Source of the DNA: Pseudidiomarina salinarum
GTDB lineage: Bacteria > Pseudomonadota > Gammaproteobacteria > Enterobacterales > Alteromonadaceae
Direction of reading: 5' to 3'
Assembly: GCF_000753715.1 (NCBI RefSeq)
Contig: NZ_JPER01000003.1
Coordinates: forward strand, 1-64,000
DNA: 64,000 nt
The notes beneath the pieces were generated by a model. The model was not told the DNA's origin. It saw only the letters and a program-made list of their open reading frames with translations, and made no database searches. Below, piece by piece: positions 1-7,782 of this stretch. The position numbers were made by a program, and so were the translations under genes. Positions within the stretch are counted from its first letter, which is position 1; each line of letters opens with the position of its first letter.

Positions 1-21
1 TGCCCTCCGGAGGCAAAGGTC
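1..21 (+). repeat. tRNA-Arg anticodon-arm fragment (att-like)
   Basis: The first 21 bases match 46742-46762, the start of the duplicated tRNA-Arg 3' end, at 20 of 21 positions. They also resemble the anticodon arm of the intact tRNA-Arg 70 bases further on. The homology stops after 21 bases and the T-arm is missing. The copy is closer to the distal duplicate than to the tRNA itself, because it has tgcc and ggca flanks. It is probably a relic of another insertion at the same tRNA gene. The left side is cut by the window edge. Confidence 0.5.
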
Positions 22-65
22 GTTTGGTAAATAGGCACAGTGGTTAGAAGTCACAATTTGGAAAT

Positions 66-142
66 GCGCCCGTAGCTCAGCTGGATAGAGCGCCGCCCTC
101 CGGAGGCGGAGGTCAGAGGTTCGAATCCTCTCGGGCGCGCCA
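66..142 (+). tRNA. tRNA-Arg (anticodon CCG)
   Basis: This is a complete cloverleaf of 77 bases including an encoded 3' CCA. The acceptor stem gcgcccg pairs with cgggcgc, the anticodon stem ccgcc pairs with ggcgg around loop ctccgga (anticodon CCG, reading CGG), and the T-arm is agagg-ttcgaat-cctct. Its 3' half from 95 to 142 is repeated 46.6 kb downstream. It therefore serves as the integration target of the genomic island to its right while the gene stays intact. Confidence 0.95.
95..142 (+). repeat. attL-type repeat in the tRNA-Arg 3' half
   Basis: These 48 bases (anticodon loop to CCA) recur at 46743-46790 with two mismatches, G/A in the anticodon stem and C/T in the acceptor stem. Tyrosine integrases commonly use tRNA 3' halves as crossover sites, and the repeat pair brackets an accessory-gene region. 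Which recombinase made it is not known. The nearest integrase is at 13795-14973, unusually far from this end. Confidence 0.8.
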
Positions 143-574
143 TTTTCCTGGGCTGCAGCGATTTTCTTCCCTTCGCATTAGTTTTAAATTCTTCTCTTTG
201 ATGCTTTTTCGGCGTGAACGTTAGCTGTTGTGGCTGATTTTGCGGTGGATCAGGGCTGTGACAAATCTGTGACAGATTTGTGCCAAATACAATTTTTGTC
301 TGCTGCGAAACCTGAAAACGGACCTTTAGCCGCCCCTTCTTATGATTCTGCCCTAACGTTTTACTTGAGCATTGGCAGTCCGAAAAGTCTGAGATATCTT
401 TACGTTTCGTATCGGACTTTTAGATGGAGAAACTGCCTTACCTTGAATTGCTCCTGATTTAATATCGGAAAGAAAATTGGAGTTGTATTACTAAAAAATC
501 TTGGTAGTAATCAGTTATTAAACATTATATGTTAGTCTCTGATTTTAATGTTTAGTCGGTAATTTAAGTCAGTT
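143..574. other. Gene-free stretch with a small hairpin
   Basis: No convincing gene is seen here. A 75-codon reading frame at 230-457 has no ribosome binding site and no recognisable features. There is a hairpin at 261-281 (9-bp arms acaaatctg / cagatttgt, 3-base loop), and an imperfect dyad of agtccga and tcggact around 379-420. The stretch probably holds the island's left end and the promoter of the GIY-YIG gene, but no clear -35/-10 pair was picked out. Confidence 0.4.
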
Positions 575-1045
575 ATGGATATAATAGACCTAGCTTTTGT
601 TGAAAGTCATTGTGTGAAAATGATGTTTTATCCTGAAGCTTGGGATAGCTCCAACACGCATCATCTAGATTGGGAGAAGCTAGACTTCCCGCCCTCAAAA
701 AAGTCTCTTGTGCCTCGTGAGTCTGGCGTATATGCCTTCATTGTAGAGCCGAATCTCTTCTCTTTAAAACCTGCAAATGGGCTCTTTTATATAGGTAAAG
801 CAACAAATTTGTACAACAGAATTTCGGAGTATACGGGACAGTTGAAAAAAGATTTCTCTGACTCTCAACGGCCGCATATTTGGAAAATGGTGAATCAGTG
901 GAATGGTCGGTTGAAATACTATTATACAACAACTGATGTTGTCGCTACAGCTGAACAGCTTGAAGAAGAAATGTTGAAGGCTTTAAGACCGCCTTTTAAT
1001 AGACAGTATGATGCTGAAACAAGTCAAGTAATGAGGGCATTTTAA
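575..1045 (+). CDS. GIY-YIG nuclease-domain protein
   Basis: This 156-residue protein is predicted to cut or nick DNA. The GIY-YIG core is visible as GVYAF (near residue 49), GLFYIGKA (near 71) and the conserved Arg of LYNRI. A Glu-rich helix (AEQLEEEML) and an Asn (PPFNRQY) close the domain. Nothing else fits in the protein, so this is a stand-alone GIY-YIG domain as found in restriction and homing nucleases. The stop codon overlaps the start of the next gene (TAATG), so the two are translationally coupled. The pair is convergent with the PLD/GHKL/helicase operon of the phosphorothioate locus, which suggests an accessory defence role. That role is inference. The start lacks a strong ribosome binding site. 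Confidence 0.75.
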   Translation: MDIIDLAFVESHCVKMMFYPEAWDSSNTHHLDWEKLDFPPSKKSLVPRESGVYAFIVEPNLFSLKPANGLFYIGKATNLYNRISEYTGQLKKDFSDSQRPHIWKMVNQWNGRLKYYYTTTDVVATAEQLEEEMLKALRPPFNRQYDAETSQVMRAF

Positions 1046-2253
1046 TGAGTACGACGCTTCTTCCGGCAATCAGGTCAAAAGTTGGAGATTGGATGACATA
1101 CGTTACGTCAATGTCGTTCATAAATATTGCAAAGTTAGTAAAGGATCCTGATGAAATTCATGAGCGAAAGGGACTATCAGACTGGATTCAACGTGAAATA
1201 ATAAGTTCTCATTCGGATCAAATTGCAAAATATATAAAAGAAACTCCCCAGCGTTTCTTAGGTTCTTTGATAATCGGTGTTTACGATGGGAACCCTAACT
1301 GGGCTCCTCTCAATATAAAATTCACGCTTGATCAATTAGAGCTCAGTGCAGAACAGCAACAAAGTATGGAGGGTAAGTTAGGCCTTTTGCATTTAACTGG
1401 AAAAGAAAAGCTATTTGCAATTGATGGCCAACATAGAGTTTCCGGAATAAAAAAAGCGCTAGCTGATTCCACGACCGATTCGCGAGTTTTAAACGATGAA
1501 GTGAGCGTCATTTTTGTATCCCATGATGAATCGAGTGAAGCAGGTAAGTTAAGAACGAGAAGGCTATTTACTACATTAAATAAAAAAGCGAAACCAGTTT
1601 CTAAGTCCGCCACCATTGCCCTAGATGAAGATAATGGATTTGCAATTGTAACTCGTTGGTTAATAGACAAACATTGGCTATTCGAGGACTCAAAAAGTCA
1701 CATTTCCTATTCGAGCACGGGTTCTATACCTGCGAAAGATGAATGGACGATTACTAGCGTAGTTGGTTTGTATGAAATAATTAAAGACCTCTATCCTTTA
1801 AGTAATAAGAGAAGCTTTGAGTCAACTCGACCTACAAATGTTGAATTACGGGAACACCTTTTCTTTGTGGAAGAGTTTTTGAACGAAGTTATTAACCAAA
1901 CTCCAGAGTTCAATGAAGTGTTGGTAGATCGGAGTAGAAGCGCTCGATATTATCGAGAAGAAAGTAATCATTTACTCTTCCGGCCGGTGGGGCAAAGAGC
2001 GTTTGCTAGGGCAACCCAGATACTAGTGAAAAGAGGGTTTAGCATAAAAAACGCTGTAAAATCTCTATTAAAAGCAGACTTAAGTATCAGTTCGAGTAAT
2101 TGGATTCATATTTTGTGGGACCCAATAAGTGAAACAATGATTACGAATAAACTTGTTATGGCTGAGACCCAGCTTTTGCTGCTTAGCGGAAACGATGCAA
2201 GAACTATCAAGGCTAAAGAAAACGTTGAACGATTATTAAAAACTATTGATTAG
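1045..2253 (+). CDS. DGQHR-domain protein (DndB-like)
   Basis: This is a 402-residue protein with the signature AIDGQHRVSGI (D127-R131). The motif defines the DGQHR family, which includes DndB, the regulator of Dnd phosphorothioation clusters. A second conserved block, TRRLFTTLNKKAKPVSK, follows about 50 residues later, as in DndB-like proteins. It overlaps the GIY-YIG gene by one base, which implies an operon. It lies at the edge of an Ssp-type (not Dnd-type) phosphorothioate locus, where DndB is not a standard part. It may regulate the modification or form a separate defence unit with the nuclease. Family assignment is good; role is inferred. Confidence 0.75.
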   Translation: MSTTLLPAIRSKVGDWMTYVTSMSFINIAKLVKDPDEIHERKGLSDWIQREIISSHSDQIAKYIKETPQRFLGSLIIGVYDGNPNWAPLNIKFTLDQLELSAEQQQSMEGKLGLLHLTGKEKLFAIDGQHRVSGIKKALADSTTDSRVLNDEVSVIFVSHDESSEAGKLRTRRLFTTLNKKAKPVSKSATIALDEDNGFAIVTRWLIDKHWLFEDSKSHISYSSTGSIPAKDEWTITSVVGLYEIIKDLYPLSNKRSFESTRPTNVELREHLFFVEEFLNEVINQTPEFNEVLVDRSRSARYYREESNHLLFRPVGQRAFARATQILVKRGFSIKNAVKSLLKADLSISSSNWIHILWDPISETMITNKLVMAETQLLLLSGNDARTIKAKENVERLLKTID

Positions 2254-2302
2254 GACTCAATTCAGGGTGAAAAAAGGAAATTATCGCAGTTCAACCTTTA
2301 AA

Positions 2303-3229
2303 CTAGATAAAGTCAGTTTTTCTGACAAATTGGCTTTTTTGACCGAGCTTATAGACATGAATTTCGTCTTCTGCGTAGAGCTCTAAGTATCTATATAAAT
2401 TTGCTTGAAGATCTTTTACTGTTCTCCTATACGGACTCGGATCGTCAAGTAACGCATTATGAAGTAAAGATGATACTTGGCCAAAAGATAAGCCATTCAC
2501 ATCATCGCAATTCTCGATCTGGGACATTAGCCAGATATAAATCTTGCTACTTTTAAATCTGGCTTTTGCGAGTTCAAAATTGCCCCGAAGCTCTTCGATC
2601 GCGGCGAACTCAATATGACGATTGTGGTTATAATGCTCGCAATCCTCTAGAGGAGGACAAAGAGGAAGGTCGACGACAAATAAACCTGGAGTATGAAATA
2701 GAACGTCTAGAGGCCAATTATATGGGGCTTCAGTTTTTGTTGGTTTTATTTGGTGCGCTAAGTAATCGTCGATTCTATTGAGGATATCCAAAGTTAGAGG
2801 GATAGCAGAATTAACAATACTGAGCGTAGATTCGGTTGACGTTTCATCCTCAATATCGAAACCCACAGTTGCTTCGACGTTCCCTTGTTCAACTAACCCA
2901 TAACCTTTGCCCGTGCAATTGGCACTACCTACTAAAATAAACCTATTATCAAACAGTGTTACTTTAGCATGTAATTGCTGTAAAGCTTTAACCTCATGCC
3001 CTTCATCTAAAAGACATCTAATTCCTTTAGTGTCTGATGCTCCATTTAAGAAGTCCTGCGGAGCGAAACGCCCAACGATAGTCAGCCTCGCGTCTTTTGG
3101 GAGTTTTTTCAGAAGCCACTCTACTCCGGAATACGTAACATAAGCGGACAGAGCAACGACTACACGAGTTCGCCCGAGTTGCCCACTGATGACTTGCCTA
3201 AGTTTGTGACTGTCTGTTATGAAGATCAT
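2303..3229 (-). CDS. PLD-family nuclease, probable SspH-type effector
   Basis: This is a 308-residue protein with one phospholipase D active-site motif, H87-x-K89-(x4)-D94, followed by GSAN (101-104). Single-HKD proteins of this kind usually dimerise and cut DNA through a phosphohistidine. It is the last gene of a leftward operon after a GHKL ATPase (9-base gap) and a helicase. This three-gene set is the composition I recall for SspFGH, the effector that pairs with SspBCD and damages unmodified DNA. The assignment of SspH to the PLD gene is from memory and should be checked. The C-terminal 200 residues show nothing I recognise. Confidence 0.65.
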   Translation of the reverse strand: MIFITDSHKLRQVISGQLGRTRVVVALSAYVTYSGVEWLLKKLPKDARLTIVGRFAPQDFLNGASDTKGIRCLLDEGHEVKALQQLHAKVTLFDNRFILVGSANCTGKGYGLVEQGNVEATVGFDIEDETSTESTLSIVNSAIPLTLDILNRIDDYLAHQIKPTKTEAPYNWPLDVLFHTPGLFVVDLPLCPPLEDCEHYNHNRHIEFAAIEELRGNFELAKARFKSSKIYIWLMSQIENCDDVNGLSFGQVSSLLHNALLDDPSPYRRTVKDLQANLYRYLELYAEDEIHVYKLGQKSQFVRKTDFI

Positions 3230-3238
3230 TAATGTTAG

Positions 3239-5044
3239 TTAAAAGATTTCATCGTCTGTATCAGAGTCGTCAAGAAAGTCTGTGATAACTTTACCCCAAT
3301 CCCTTCTGATAGTGTTTAAGTACGTTAATCGACGATCATCTGAAGTTTCGTTCATAACTCGGGCAAAACCTGCTATCACTGTTTGCATGACAACTAATTG
3401 CTCCTCTGGAAGTTGGGAGATAAATCTCCGATAAAAGATATGGTTAGAATTGAAGAGCACCAAAGTCATGCCCTTACGAGTAGAAACATCAAAAAATGCA
3501 TCAGAATCCTTTGGAGCTGTTTCTATTAAATATCTCTCACCGCTACTTAATGCGGACTCAGCTTTCTTCTGAGCCTCTTCCTCTGTCATACCTTCTTGCT
3601 TTAATAACTCCTCTAGCTCTGTTTCATTAGGCATAGAGTTATCTCTAGCCCGATCTCCTCTCTCCTCGCGAACTTGGGATCCGCGAGTTGCTCTTTGACC
3701 AGCTGAATAGGGGGCATCACTGTCTGGGTCATAATCGTTTCTATCTACAGCAACTAATTTTAATTTCTCTTCGGCATGTTTTACTTGTCGTTTGATCGCT
3801 TTTACAACTTCCAAAGTACAAAGCAACGGATCATTATTTTCTTTCAAGTCGTCCAAGTATTCTTGCTCTGATTCAAACCCGGCTTGATCACTTAACTCCG
3901 CTATTTCATAAGGAACGAACTTAACCGCGTCTTGTTTGTTATTTGTCACGCCGAATATTGCATCTAATGCCGGTGGGAATTGAACTTCAATACCAAGATA
4001 TCTGCCCTTGTATCGTCTAAGCTCGCTATTTAGGAAGCTATCCCGTAATACTAGCTCTCTCCCCGCACGCATTACTGATACTCCGATGTTTTTTGCGCAA
4101 TCCTTCCCCCAGACAGTCTGCCCCAGCCGCTTATTCCCCTTTTGATGTTCCAAAATATACTTTGCAATACTCGATTTAACTATCGAAGTTCTTATCACAA
4201 CCGTGCCTTTGACTAATTTTTCATCTACGGCAAAAAACTCAATTGGAACCTCTTCTTCGTCAAGAAGCTCGAAAAATGCTTCTCCTTTATACTTACCCGG
4301 CAGACTAGGTAAGGATGTATTCTTGAGTAGATACATTGGATCATTTGAACTAAAAGGCTCCCTTTTGTATTCTTCGATACTTTCAGGACCTGACTTACGA
4401 TAAGTGATGCTATCTATTTTGACCCGCTCGTTAGATAAATATTGTCGATACATCCGTCCAACGAGGTGTTCGCAGTGCTTAAAGTTCGAGTGACCAGTTT
4501 TCCAATTAAGCCGATCCAGCTTGGACCAAATAACTAAAGTTCCACTTTTAGGGAGTTGCTGAAAAAAAGATGTTTGATAGATCTGTGGAATGTTTTTTTG
4601 GGAAGGTTCAGGCACTACTTCTAACAAACCGTCTTTCATTTCATCAATATCTAAATATGTATGGTGTGGCAAACTTTTTTCGGTCCAGCTCCAAACGTCG
4701 ACTCTTCGGCACTGTGAAATCGATGAGTTAGGAAGTCCCATTCCGAATTTCCCCATACCATCGGGATCCAGTTTATGGGTACTACCTCCGAATTGCATGG
4801 CTTGCCGAAGCTCAGAAGGACTCATTCCTTTGCCATTATCCCATACGGTTATTTCTGAGACATTATAGGTGCTTCGAGATGGAGTTCCTCCAAGCTTCTC
4901 CTCAATAAACCCAATTTCAACGCGGCTCGCATTTGCTTGAATGCTGTTATCTATAATTTCCGCCAACGCATAGGCGGTATTCGTATATCCGTTATCTCGT
5001 AAAGATTCTATGACTGTAGATGCATTTAAAAATCTCGGTTCCAT
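3239..5044 (-). CDS. GHKL (MORC/MutL-like) ATPase, probable SspG-type
   Basis: This 601-residue protein begins with a GHKL ATPase domain. The N-box is LAEIIDNSIQA (N33), the next motif is WDNGKGM (68-74), and the Gly-rich lid is GMGKFGMGL (96-104). It is not a sensor kinase: there is no receiver or His-phosphotransfer segment, and the layout matches MORC/MutL-type ATPases found in restriction systems. The C-terminal half is charged (acidic/Arg stretch around residues 440-490) and ends in a Ser-Asp-rich tail. It lies between the helicase (6-base gap) and the PLD nuclease. ATP-driven clamping on DNA is the likely role, by analogy with family members. Confidence 0.7.
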   Translation of the reverse strand: MEPRFLNASTVIESLRDNGYTNTAYALAEIIDNSIQANASRVEIGFIEEKLGGTPSRSTYNVSEITVWDNGKGMSPSELRQAMQFGGSTHKLDPDGMGKFGMGLPNSSISQCRRVDVWSWTEKSLPHHTYLDIDEMKDGLLEVVPEPSQKNIPQIYQTSFFQQLPKSGTLVIWSKLDRLNWKTGHSNFKHCEHLVGRMYRQYLSNERVKIDSITYRKSGPESIEEYKREPFSSNDPMYLLKNTSLPSLPGKYKGEAFFELLDEEEVPIEFFAVDEKLVKGTVVIRTSIVKSSIAKYILEHQKGNKRLGQTVWGKDCAKNIGVSVMRAGRELVLRDSFLNSELRRYKGRYLGIEVQFPPALDAIFGVTNNKQDAVKFVPYEIAELSDQAGFESEQEYLDDLKENNDPLLCTLEVVKAIKRQVKHAEEKLKLVAVDRNDYDPDSDAPYSAGQRATRGSQVREERGDRARDNSMPNETELEELLKQEGMTEEEAQKKAESALSSGERYLIETAPKDSDAFFDVSTRKGMTLVLFNSNHIFYRRFISQLPEEQLVVMQTVIAGFARVMNETSDDRRLTYLNTIRRDWGKVITDFLDDSDTDDEIF

Positions 5045-5050
5045 GCTATT

Positions 5051-6685
5051 TTATCCTTCCTGCCACATTTCATTCCAGTGCTCGAATGCTAAATTGATGC
5101 TTTTAAATTGCGGGATGTCGTCCATTACCGTATATATACGACATTGATTATTTCCCCCACTTTTAAAGCCACGCATCGCCCTACCTGCCATCTGCAAATA
5201 TTGTACTAATGAATCCATTGGTTTCGCTATAACTGCAACACTTGTTCTCGGTGCATCAAACCCAGCCGTAAGTACATTGAAGTTAACTAAAACTTGAAGG
5301 TTCCCTTGCTTATACTGATTTATTTTTGCTCTTCGAGTTTGAGGTGTATCATTTTTACTATCTATAGAAGCTGCCTTTATTCCGGCAAATGAGAGCGCTG
5401 TTGCCAAATTAACTGCATGCTCTACAGTACACGCAAAAACGATTACAAATGCACCTCCAGCACACTCTCGTTTTATGGTATCCATGATTCGGCTATTTCT
5501 TTCGTTGTTGAGTGCTAATGCTTTCATTGTGCTTGGACCGCCTGAGTCCGATAACTCATACGCTTGTATCTTGGAATGGTCATAGTCCAGAGACTTAAAT
5601 TCTGCTTTTGCCAAGTATTGCTTTTCGACCAGATAATCAATAGGCGACAGATAGCCAGAAACTCGCATTGAAACTTTATTTTCATGAAAAAATGAGGAAA
5701 GCTCTCTATCCTCATCAGATAGACCATCTAATGAGAATTTGCGTCCTGGAGTTGCCGTAAGTCCGATCAAATGAGCATTAAAGCTAGTAGAGCCAATGAA
5801 ATCTTCCACTACTTCTCTAAACTTAGGGGCAATCGCTTTGTGAGCTTCGTCAAAAATTACTAAAGTAACGTTTTCAAGTAGCAGTTTGTAGAGGATTTTA
5901 AGCTGTTTAGAATCCCGCTTTCTTATACTCAAGAATTTGTGTAATCCGGCCACAACGAATCCAGAATCGATACCACTAAGGCTTTCGTCTGATTCTGAGT
6001 AGAAACCGTAAATGGATGTAGGCCGACACCCTAGAGATTTCCATGCGGCTTTGAATTCACTAAATGCCTGGCTGCACAACTCCTCTCTATCAGCTAACCA
6101 AAGAACTAGATTATTCGAATTATCCCTTAAATGTTGTGACGCAATATTCATCGCCGTTCGTGTTTTACCTGAGCCCGTCGGGAGATGAATGAGCTGTCGA
6201 GTCGCACCATCTTCGAAGTTACTAAATATTCGTACAGAGATGTCTTCTTGATATGGATATAAAGAGTAATCAGGTTTGATGCGAGCAATGCTTTCAAACT
6301 CGTCGGTTGTTTGGGTGTTGAGCTCATAATCTTCGGATAGACCAATTTTCGCTGCAAACCCTTGAGCGTCCAAATTTGCCCATTTAATGGCCGCAGAGTA
6401 ATGAGCCGGTGTCACATGCGCCTCGCTCGCTGCAATTTCCGAGAACATTTCGGAAAAAATCTTGGGTGGGATTCGTTCAATTAACTTTGTTCGAAGTTCG
6501 TCATTGAAAATAAACTCAGAACTCTTTGTCGCAGCGATTAAATCAGCTAGTGTGTGCTTACTTACTCCTAACTCCTCGTCTCTCACTTCGCTAGACGATA
6601 AAGCAAAATCAATAGCGCTTCGCGGAAGAAGTGATAAGAGCTCGTCTTCTGCAAAGTTGTATAAAATGTCTTTTAATGTCGGCAC
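5051..6685 (-). CDS. SF2 DEAH-type helicase, probable SspF-type
   Basis: This 544-residue superfamily 2 ATPase has all the main motifs. Walker A is LPTGSGKT (168-175), DEAH is at 279-282, motif III is GLTATPG, and the second RecA domain carries FNVLTAGFDAP and YLQMAGRAMRG. About 130 N-terminal residues precede the helicase core and are not recognised. Translation probably starts at GTG (6685-6683), because AAGGAG lies 5 bases upstream; an overlapping ATG is out of frame. It heads the leftward effector operon and shares a 152-base divergent promoter region with sspB. The core resembles type I/III restriction translocases. Confidence 0.8.
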   Translation of the reverse strand: MPTLKDILYNFAEDELLSLLPRSAIDFALSSSEVRDEELGVSKHTLADLIAATKSSEFIFNDELRTKLIERIPPKIFSEMFSEIAASEAHVTPAHYSAAIKWANLDAQGFAAKIGLSEDYELNTQTTDEFESIARIKPDYSLYPYQEDISVRIFSNFEDGATRQLIHLPTGSGKTRTAMNIASQHLRDNSNNLVLWLADREELCSQAFSEFKAAWKSLGCRPTSIYGFYSESDESLSGIDSGFVVAGLHKFLSIRKRDSKQLKILYKLLLENVTLVIFDEAHKAIAPKFREVVEDFIGSTSFNAHLIGLTATPGRKFSLDGLSDEDRELSSFFHENKVSMRVSGYLSPIDYLVEKQYLAKAEFKSLDYDHSKIQAYELSDSGGPSTMKALALNNERNSRIMDTIKRECAGGAFVIVFACTVEHAVNLATALSFAGIKAASIDSKNDTPQTRRAKINQYKQGNLQVLVNFNVLTAGFDAPRTSVAVIAKPMDSLVQYLQMAGRAMRGFKSGGNNQCRIYTVMDDIPQFKSINLAFEHWNEMWQEG

Positions 6686-6837
6686 ATGAACTCCTTTTCG
6701 TTTATCTAACCTTTGTACCTGAGGTTGCGCTAAAGGTCAAAGCTGTGCGGATTCAACCCTTTAGAAAGGTCTTTAAGTCCTTAAAATTTTGCCGGACCTA
6801 TGCTATTTTGGAGAGATTCTCCAAGAAGGATATGGAT
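6686..6837. promoter_or_regulatory. Divergent control region between helicase and sspB
   Basis: The 152 bases between two divergent operons contain repeated ACCTTT/AAAGGT boxes: ACCTTT at 6709-6714, ACCTGAGGT at 6717-6725, AAAGGT at 6732-6737 and the dyad CCTTTAGAAAGG at 6758-6769. Such spacing is typical of a regulator binding site. The DGQHR protein or the small XRE protein are candidate binders, but nothing in the sequence decides this. Modification and effector genes would be controlled together from here. Confidence 0.45.
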
Positions 6838-7782
6838 ATGAAACCTAAATTTTCAGGGCACGATACGTTTCCCTTACGGTACGGGTGGCTGTACAAGGCT
6901 GTTAACCTATTGATAAATAATAGCAAAAGTTCAAACTCTTCAGATGATTTTGTACGTGACGCGATTGTAACTCTCGGTGTCGGTAAAAATATGGTCAACG
7001 CAATTCGCTATTGGGCCGAAATGACAGGCGTAATTACGTCCTCATTAGTTAATTCACGCAGTCAGTTAGCAGTAACCGAGTTAGGCAGCTTTCTTTTCGA
7101 GGAAAAGTCGAGTAACGGAAGTGCAGACCCGTACCTTGAGAAAACCGGTTCTATTTGGTTGCTGCACTACCGTTTGAACGCCTCGACAGACTTATTAACT
7201 TCATATCGTTACTTTTTCAACTACTGTAATTTTCAAAGCTTTGAGAAATCTAAGCTGGTCGACGAAATCGCTTCTAGCGTTATCAGTTTGACTAATATGG
7301 AAGCAGGTAAGAAGTCGACAGTAAAAAAAGACGTAGATTGCTTCTTGCATACTTACAGTAAAAAATCACGACAGTCGAAAGCAATTGATGAAGATCATTT
7401 TGCTTCGCCGCTTTCTGAACTTGGGCTTATTACTGAGGTTTCTGGCGGTTTTTGTGTTGGTGAATTTACAGAGCGGCCTTCTTTACCGACAGAGATCTTT
7501 GCTTATGCTCTTTGTCGTTTTCTTAAGGATGAAACTGCTGAATCAGGTGCTAATACCATTGATTTTGACTCTCTTCTGTCTAAACCTTGTTCACCTGGTA
7601 GAATTTTTCGCTTATCTGAACAGGGATTATCGAGCAAGCTCGATGACCTTACTTTTATTTCAAACGGAAAAGTAACTTGGACTGACTCTCTAGGCCTAAG
7701 ACAAATCATGGTCGACCCGTTCCTGAAGAAGTACCCTGCCCAGTTTTTGGATGATTATTACGGTGACGGTTATGTCTACTAG
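6838..7782 (+). CDS. sspB: DUF4007 protein, SspB-type nickase
   Basis: This 314-residue DUF4007 protein opens with KPKFSGHDTFPLRYGWLYKA, the hallmark start of the family. SspB, the strand-specific nickase of single-stranded phosphorothioation systems, belongs to this family. A longer open frame begins at 6631, but AGAAGGA (6824-6830) sits 7 bases before the ATG at 6838 and the homology begins there, so this start is chosen. The gene overlaps sspC by 11 bases. In characterised SspABCD systems SspB nicks DNA so that sulfur can be inserted into one strand at CCA; that target is family knowledge and cannot be read here. Confidence 0.85.
   Translation: MKPKFSGHDTFPLRYGWLYKAVNLLINNSKSSNSSDDFVRDAIVTLGVGKNMVNAIRYWAEMTGVITSSLVNSRSQLAVTELGSFLFEEKSSNGSADPYLEKTGSIWLLHYRLNASTDLLTSYRYFFNYCNFQSFEKSKLVDEIASSVISLTNMEAGKKSTVKKDVDCFLHTYSKKSRQSKAIDEDHFASPLSELGLITEVSGGFCVGEFTERPSLPTEIFAYALCRFLKDETAESGANTIDFDSLLSKPCSPGRIFRLSEQGLSSKLDDLTFISNGKVTWTDSLGLRQIMVDPFLKKYPAQFLDDYYGDGYVY

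Noticed and set aside
230-457. 75-codon reading frame after the tRNA
   Set aside because: No ribosome binding site and no domain-like sequence. It overlaps hairpins and is probably chance.
2303-6685. DISARM (helicase plus PLD)
   Set aside because: No DUF1998 protein or methyltransferase is present, and the GHKL ATPase does not belong to DISARM.
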